Below, piece by piece: positions 60,969 to 64,000 of a stretch of DNA of 64,000 nucleotides. Numbering within the stretch: position 1 is the stretch's first letter; each line of letters opens with the position of its first letter. Where the stretch lies: assembly GCA_050747525.1 (NCBI GenBank), contig JBOGOC010000086.1, positions 25,679 through 89,678 on the forward strand, written 5' to 3'. Made by a program: the position numbers and the translations under genes. Below the pieces are notes generated by a model. It worked only from the letters and a program-made list of their open reading frames with translations, was not told where the DNA came from and made no database searches. The DNA is from JBOGOC01 sp050747525 (lineage in GTDB: Bacteria > Acidobacteriota > Polarisedimenticolia > JACPZX01 > DASXTC01).

Positions 60969-61787
60969 CTATTTCGAAGCCGTGCAGCCGTAGCGGGACG
61001 GGGTGACGCCGTAAGCGCGCCGGAACTGTCGGATGAACTGACTGAGGCTGGGGAAGCCGCAGCTCAGGCCGGCCTGAGTGACGCTGCTCCCCTCGCGCAG
61101 AGAGTCAGCCGCGCGCGCGAGACGCACCTTCACCAGGTAGCGGTGCGGCGGGACGCCGGCCAGCTCGCGAAACACCCTGCTGAAGTGAAACGTGCTGAGG
61201 CCCACCTCACGCCCGAGCTGCGGCAGGGTGAGCGGATCGGCGAAACGGGTTTCCATGATGTGGCGCGCGGCATCGACCCGCTCGGCATACCAGGAGAGCT
61301 GGCCGGGACGGTGAGCCCTGTCCGCAGGCCGGGAGCCGAGCACCGCGGCGAGGACCTCCGGCGCCATGGAGGGGATTGCCATGGGGCCCACCCCGTCCTC
61401 CAAGGCCCCGAGGATCTGCCTGCGTAGATAGGTGAGGCGGCTTGTGTGGGGAGCCACAGGCACGACCGTCTCCCAGCGCCGGGCCGAGGAGGAGACGGCC
61501 TCCCGGACGAGGTCCTCCGGGCACTCCAGCGAGAGACAGACGTCGTCGGGAGCCGCGCTCTCGTGGCTGCAGCGGTAGCGCAATCCCGGCCTGGTGATGA
61601 ACATGGCCCCGGCCGACAGGCGCCAGGCATCTTTTCCATGGCGCAGCCCGAAGCTCCCCGACTCGACCCAGCTCACCGTGTAGCCGCGCGATTCCTCTCC
61701 ATCGGGATCGCGGTGGGGCATCCCCGGGGGGTGGTCGGCCCGCAGGAGGGTCAAGCCGGAGTCCTGGAACAGCACATGGTGACGCAT
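60969..61787 (-). CDS. AraC-family transcriptional regulator
   Basis: 272 aa from the ATG at 61787; a TTG 36 nt upstream is possible. The N-terminal cupin-like sensor (VSWVESGSFGLRHGKDAWRLSAGAMFITRPGLRYRCSHE) precedes an AraC double HTH at the C-terminus (ARHIMETRFADPLTLPQLGREVGLSTFHFSRVFRELAGVPPHRYLVKVRLARA, LSCGFPSLSQFIRQFRRAYGVTPSRYG). Likely regulates a neighbour such as the VOC protein 79 bp downstream. Confidence 0.92.
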   Translation of the reverse strand: MRHHVLFQDSGLTLLRADHPPGMPHRDPDGEESRGYTVSWVESGSFGLRHGKDAWRLSAGAMFITRPGLRYRCSHESAAPDDVCLSLECPEDLVREAVSSSARRWETVVPVAPHTSRLTYLRRQILGALEDGVGPMAIPSMAPEVLAAVLGSRPADRAHRPGQLSWYAERVDAARHIMETRFADPLTLPQLGREVGLSTFHFSRVFRELAGVPPHRYLVKVRLARAADSLREGSSVTQAGLSCGFPSLSQFIRQFRRAYGVTPSRYGCTASK

Positions 61788-62271
61788 AAGCCATTGTACG
61801 CGTTGCCGGGTTCCGCGACGCAAGGGTGAAACAAGATGTCAGATCGTTCTACTTCTGACGGATGTTCCAGGAGGGTGCGGAATCCCGGACAGCACCTGCC
61901 GACAGTAGCCATCTCCGGCCGGAAGCCACGATTATTCTCCGAAACCATTAGTCTTTCGTGCCAAATCGGCGTATACAGTGGGCGAGCACTCAAGGTGTGT
62001 CACCCGTTCCTGGCCTGGATGACCCCCCATCTAGCCAGGGGCAGAATGGGCGAGACCTGCCCGCTCGCTTAGATCAGGCTTGGTGTGAGGACTGTTTGCA
62101 CTCAATGACAGCCCAAGACGTGTCGTTCCCGTCCGGAAAGCCGGACCAGGGGGAGTTCGCCTTCCGCAGCACGAGCCTCTTCATCCCTGTTCGCCTGCGG
62201 CATCGCCGGGTTTGGCCCGGCCCATTCAACGTCTCCGTCCAGAGACGGAGTCAGGATCAGGAGGATCCGTC
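61788..62271. other. Intergenic region before the FG-GAP gene
   Basis: About 480 bp with no coding region I can support; base composition is less GC-rich in the middle. A short hairpin CTCCGTC-caga-GACGGAG lies at 62233-62250, just before the ribosome site of the FG-GAP gene. No tRNA, known riboswitch or island promoter element is seen. Confidence 0.5.
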
Positions 62272-64000
62272 ATGCATCGTAGCTCGGGGCCACTGAGGCC
62301 CACGCTGGCATTCCTTCTCCTCGCGGCCGCTGTCGCGGTGCTGTGGGCCCCCGGCTCGGTCAGCCTCGCCATCCAGGGGTCCCGCTTCAATCTGGCCTCC
62401 ACGGGCGCTGGTCCGTTCGGACTGGCTTCGGGCGACTTCGATGGAGACGGCTTCGACGACGTGGTCACATCGAACTTCAACGACAACACTGTCACCGTGC
62501 TGCTGGGTGACGGTGCCGGCGACTTCGCGGCTGGCGTCCACTACGGGGTCGGCTTCGGTCCGTTCCAGCTGGCGGTGGGCGATCTGAACGGCGATCCGCG
62601 CCCCGACATCGTCGTGGGCAACTTCGCCAACTCGGACATGACCGTGCTCCTGAACGACGGTGACGGGACCTTCACGTCGGCTGGTAGCGTGTCGACGGGC
62701 CTGCAGCCGTTCGGCATCGCCATCGGCGACGTGGATGGCGACCTGGCCAACGACATCGTGGTGGCCAACCAGGCCGATCACAACATCTCGATTTTCACGG
62801 GCGACGGGGCCGGCGGCTTCTCCTTCGATCAGACGATCCCGGTGGGGCTGTCGCCGTCGGCGGTGGCCATCGCCGACCTGGACGGTGACCTTAACGCCGA
62901 CCTGGTGGTGGCCAACGAGGCGGACACCGATCTGTCGGTGCTGATGGGGACGGGTGGCGGCGCCTTCGGACCCGACACGCGCTACGCCGGTGGAGCGGCC
63001 GAGGCGATCGTGATCGCCGACCTGAACCATGACTCGAACCTGGACATCGTCACGGCCAACTTCCCGAACGAAAACGTCTCCGTGCTGCTGGGCGCGGGCG
63101 ATGGAACCTTCGGGCCCCAGTCGATGTTCGCGACGGGCATCCCTTCGGCTTCGCTCGCCGCTGCCGACCTCAATTATGACGGGAACCTGGACCTGGTGGC
63201 GGCGGGGCAGGGGATCTTCTTCCCGTACCGCAGCGGCGTCGCGAAGCTGCACGGCAACGGGGACGGCACGTTCGATCCGCGTGTGCTCGTGCTCGCCACC
63301 GAGGACGGACTCTCGGCCGTGCTGACCGTGGATCTGAACGACGACACCACCAAGGACCTGGCGGTCACGCAGCTCGTTCCGCCTCCTCCGGCTATCGCTT
63401 CGGGCGGCAACGTCCTGGTGGTGCTGTCGCCTCCACCGTTCAACGCGTCGTTCGACGCCACTTCGAGCGAGTGCACCTCGGCGTCCGGCGCTCTGGTCTC
63501 GCTGCACGGCGAGGCGAGCTCGCCGGTCGGCCCCATCACGTCGTTCGAGTGGTTCGAGGACTTCGGTCAGGCGGGGGAGACCCTGCTCGGCACCGGTCAG
63601 GACCTGGACGTGCAGCTGAGCACGGGGGACCACGAGATCACGCTGCGGGTCACCGATTCGACGCTTGCGCAGCTCACCTTCACCGACACGGTCAGCGTCA
63701 CGGACAGCGTGGCTCCGTCACTGGACGTGCTGGCGCTGCCGGCCGTGATCAGGGCCGCGAAGCCGTTCGACATCCACGTGACTTCCTCGTCCAGCGACAC
63801 GTGCGGCGGGGTCTCGGTGGTGCTGGTGTCGATCACGGAGAGCTGCAACGACGGTCAGAATAACCTCATCCAGAACGCCGACTTCGGGACGGCGGACTTC
63901 GACTTCAGGCTCCGCGGCAAGCTGTGCGCCGGCACCGAGGCGCCGCGGACGTACTCGATCCTGTACAGGTCGACCGACTCGGGCGGCAACACGACCGACG
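62272..64000 (+). CDS. Secreted FG-GAP (VCBS-like) repeat protein, 3' end beyond window
   Basis: 576 codons visible, open at the right edge. AGGAGG lies 8 nt before the ATG; a signal peptide follows (RPTLAFLLLAAAVAVLWAPG). At least six FG-GAP-type repeats with calcium-site loops are seen: FGLASGDFDGDGFDDVVTSN, AVGDLNGDPRPDIVVGNF, AIGDVDGDLANDIVVANQ, AIADLDGDLNADLVVANE, VIADLNHDSNLDIVTANF, AAADLNYDGNLDLVAAG; they probably fold as a beta-propeller. From about residue 405 it continues as Ig/PKD-like beta domains (SPVGPITSFEWFEDFGQAGETLLGTGQ, HEITLRVTDS). Likely a cell-surface adhesion or binding protein. Confidence 0.88.
   Translation, partial: MHRSSGPLRPTLAFLLLAAAVAVLWAPGSVSLAIQGSRFNLASTGAGPFGLASGDFDGDGFDDVVTSNFNDNTVTVLLGDGAGDFAAGVHYGVGFGPFQLAVGDLNGDPRPDIVVGNFANSDMTVLLNDGDGTFTSAGSVSTGLQPFGIAIGDVDGDLANDIVVANQADHNISIFTGDGAGGFSFDQTIPVGLSPSAVAIADLDGDLNADLVVANEADTDLSVLMGTGGGAFGPDTRYAGGAAEAIVIADLNHDSNLDIVTANFPNENVSVLLGAGDGTFGPQSMFATGIPSASLAAADLNYDGNLDLVAAGQGIFFPYRSGVAKLHGNGDGTFDPRVLVLATEDGLSAVLTVDLNDDTTKDLAVTQLVPPPPAIASGGNVLVVLSPPPFNASFDATSSECTSASGALVSLHGEASSPVGPITSFEWFEDFGQAGETLLGTGQDLDVQLSTGDHEITLRVTDSTLAQLTFTDTVSVTDSVAPSLDVLALPAVIRAAKPFDIHVTSSSSDTCGGVSVVLVSITESCNDGQNNLIQNADFGTADFDFRLRGKLCAGTEAPRTYSILYRSTDSGGNTTD

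Noticed and set aside
62257..63633. Minus-strand open frame of 458 codons opposite the FG-GAP gene
   Set aside because: His/Arg/Val-rich repetition is just the complement of the FG-GAP repeats; the plus strand has a ribosome site, signal peptide and repeat motifs.
1..64000. tRNA, rRNA, CRISPR arrays, insertion sequences or prophage genes
   Set aside because: No cloverleaf arm consensus, regularly spaced short repeats, transposase or phage motifs were found by eye; a covariance search would be needed to exclude small RNAs.

Overview
The window is a high-GC, densely coded stretch of what looks like a diderm (outer-membrane) bacterial chromosome. Outer-membrane beta-barrels, a lipoprotein, BON-domain and glycine-zipper envelope proteins, a VWFA-related remnant and a large FG-GAP secreted protein fit Acidobacteriota or a neighbouring soil/sediment lineage. 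That placement is inference, because there is no rRNA or other marker gene here. I saw no tRNA, rRNA, CRISPR array, transposase or prophage gene.

Layout. 1-8120 (-): most of a giant cyclic beta-1,2-glucan synthase, cut by the left edge. 8450-9953: a DUF481-like outer-membrane protein, a possible small secreted protein and a GH3 beta-glucosidase tail remnant. 10005-16553 (+): a tightly overlapping operon for glucose oxidation (glucose 1-dehydrogenase-like enzyme, flavoprotein without redox cysteines, SMP-30 lactonase), a membrane-anchored metallophosphoesterase and a ThrE-type exporter. 16562-18976 (-): a PQQ-type propeller fused to an esterase domain that has lost its nucleophile.

19142-34840 is the most interesting region, an envelope-stress island. 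Seven intergenic elements of about 71 bp share one exactly spaced layout: two TCAGG boxes 22 bp apart, then a CSGAC box, then a GTGnGA box 18 bp further on. An eighth copy is weaker. They lie 24-101 bp upstream of genes for BON, EF-hand, glycine-zipper, M48 protease, small membrane and fatty-acid desaturase proteins, on both strands. The weak copy lies about 208 bp upstream of an RsbT-like kinase. That kinase leads an operon with a histidine kinase carrying an RsbU-type N-terminus and a NarL-type response regulator. A RpoD-family sigma factor sits in the middle, and one element is embedded in the 3' end of its gene. The simplest model is an RsbT -> histidine kinase -> response regulator (and/or sigma) regulon.

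34858-35744 holds two decayed genes. 35827-39541: a TPR-CHAT lipoprotein diverges from a deiodinase-like thioredoxin-fold protein whose active-site residue is encoded by an in-frame TGA, followed 12 nt later by a GGU-loop hairpin; this is a strong selenoprotein candidate. 39554-44911: methyltransferase, chromate operon chrBA, dipeptidase E, an ornithine cyclodeaminase-family enzyme and YjbQ. 44892-48324: an exported hypothetical protein, an ECF sigma factor with C-terminal TPR-like region, and two YCII proteins plus a DUF1579-like protein. 48327-51681 (-): succinate dehydrogenase sdhCAB. 51787-53367: a CPA1 antiporter. 53369-60479: DNA repair and oxidative-damage genes (MerR-TPR regulator, Ku, LigD, DUF72, Fpg/MutM, DoxX-like, MsrA). 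60527-61787: a VOC protein and an AraC regulator. 62272-64000 (+): an FG-GAP repeat secreted protein running off the right edge.
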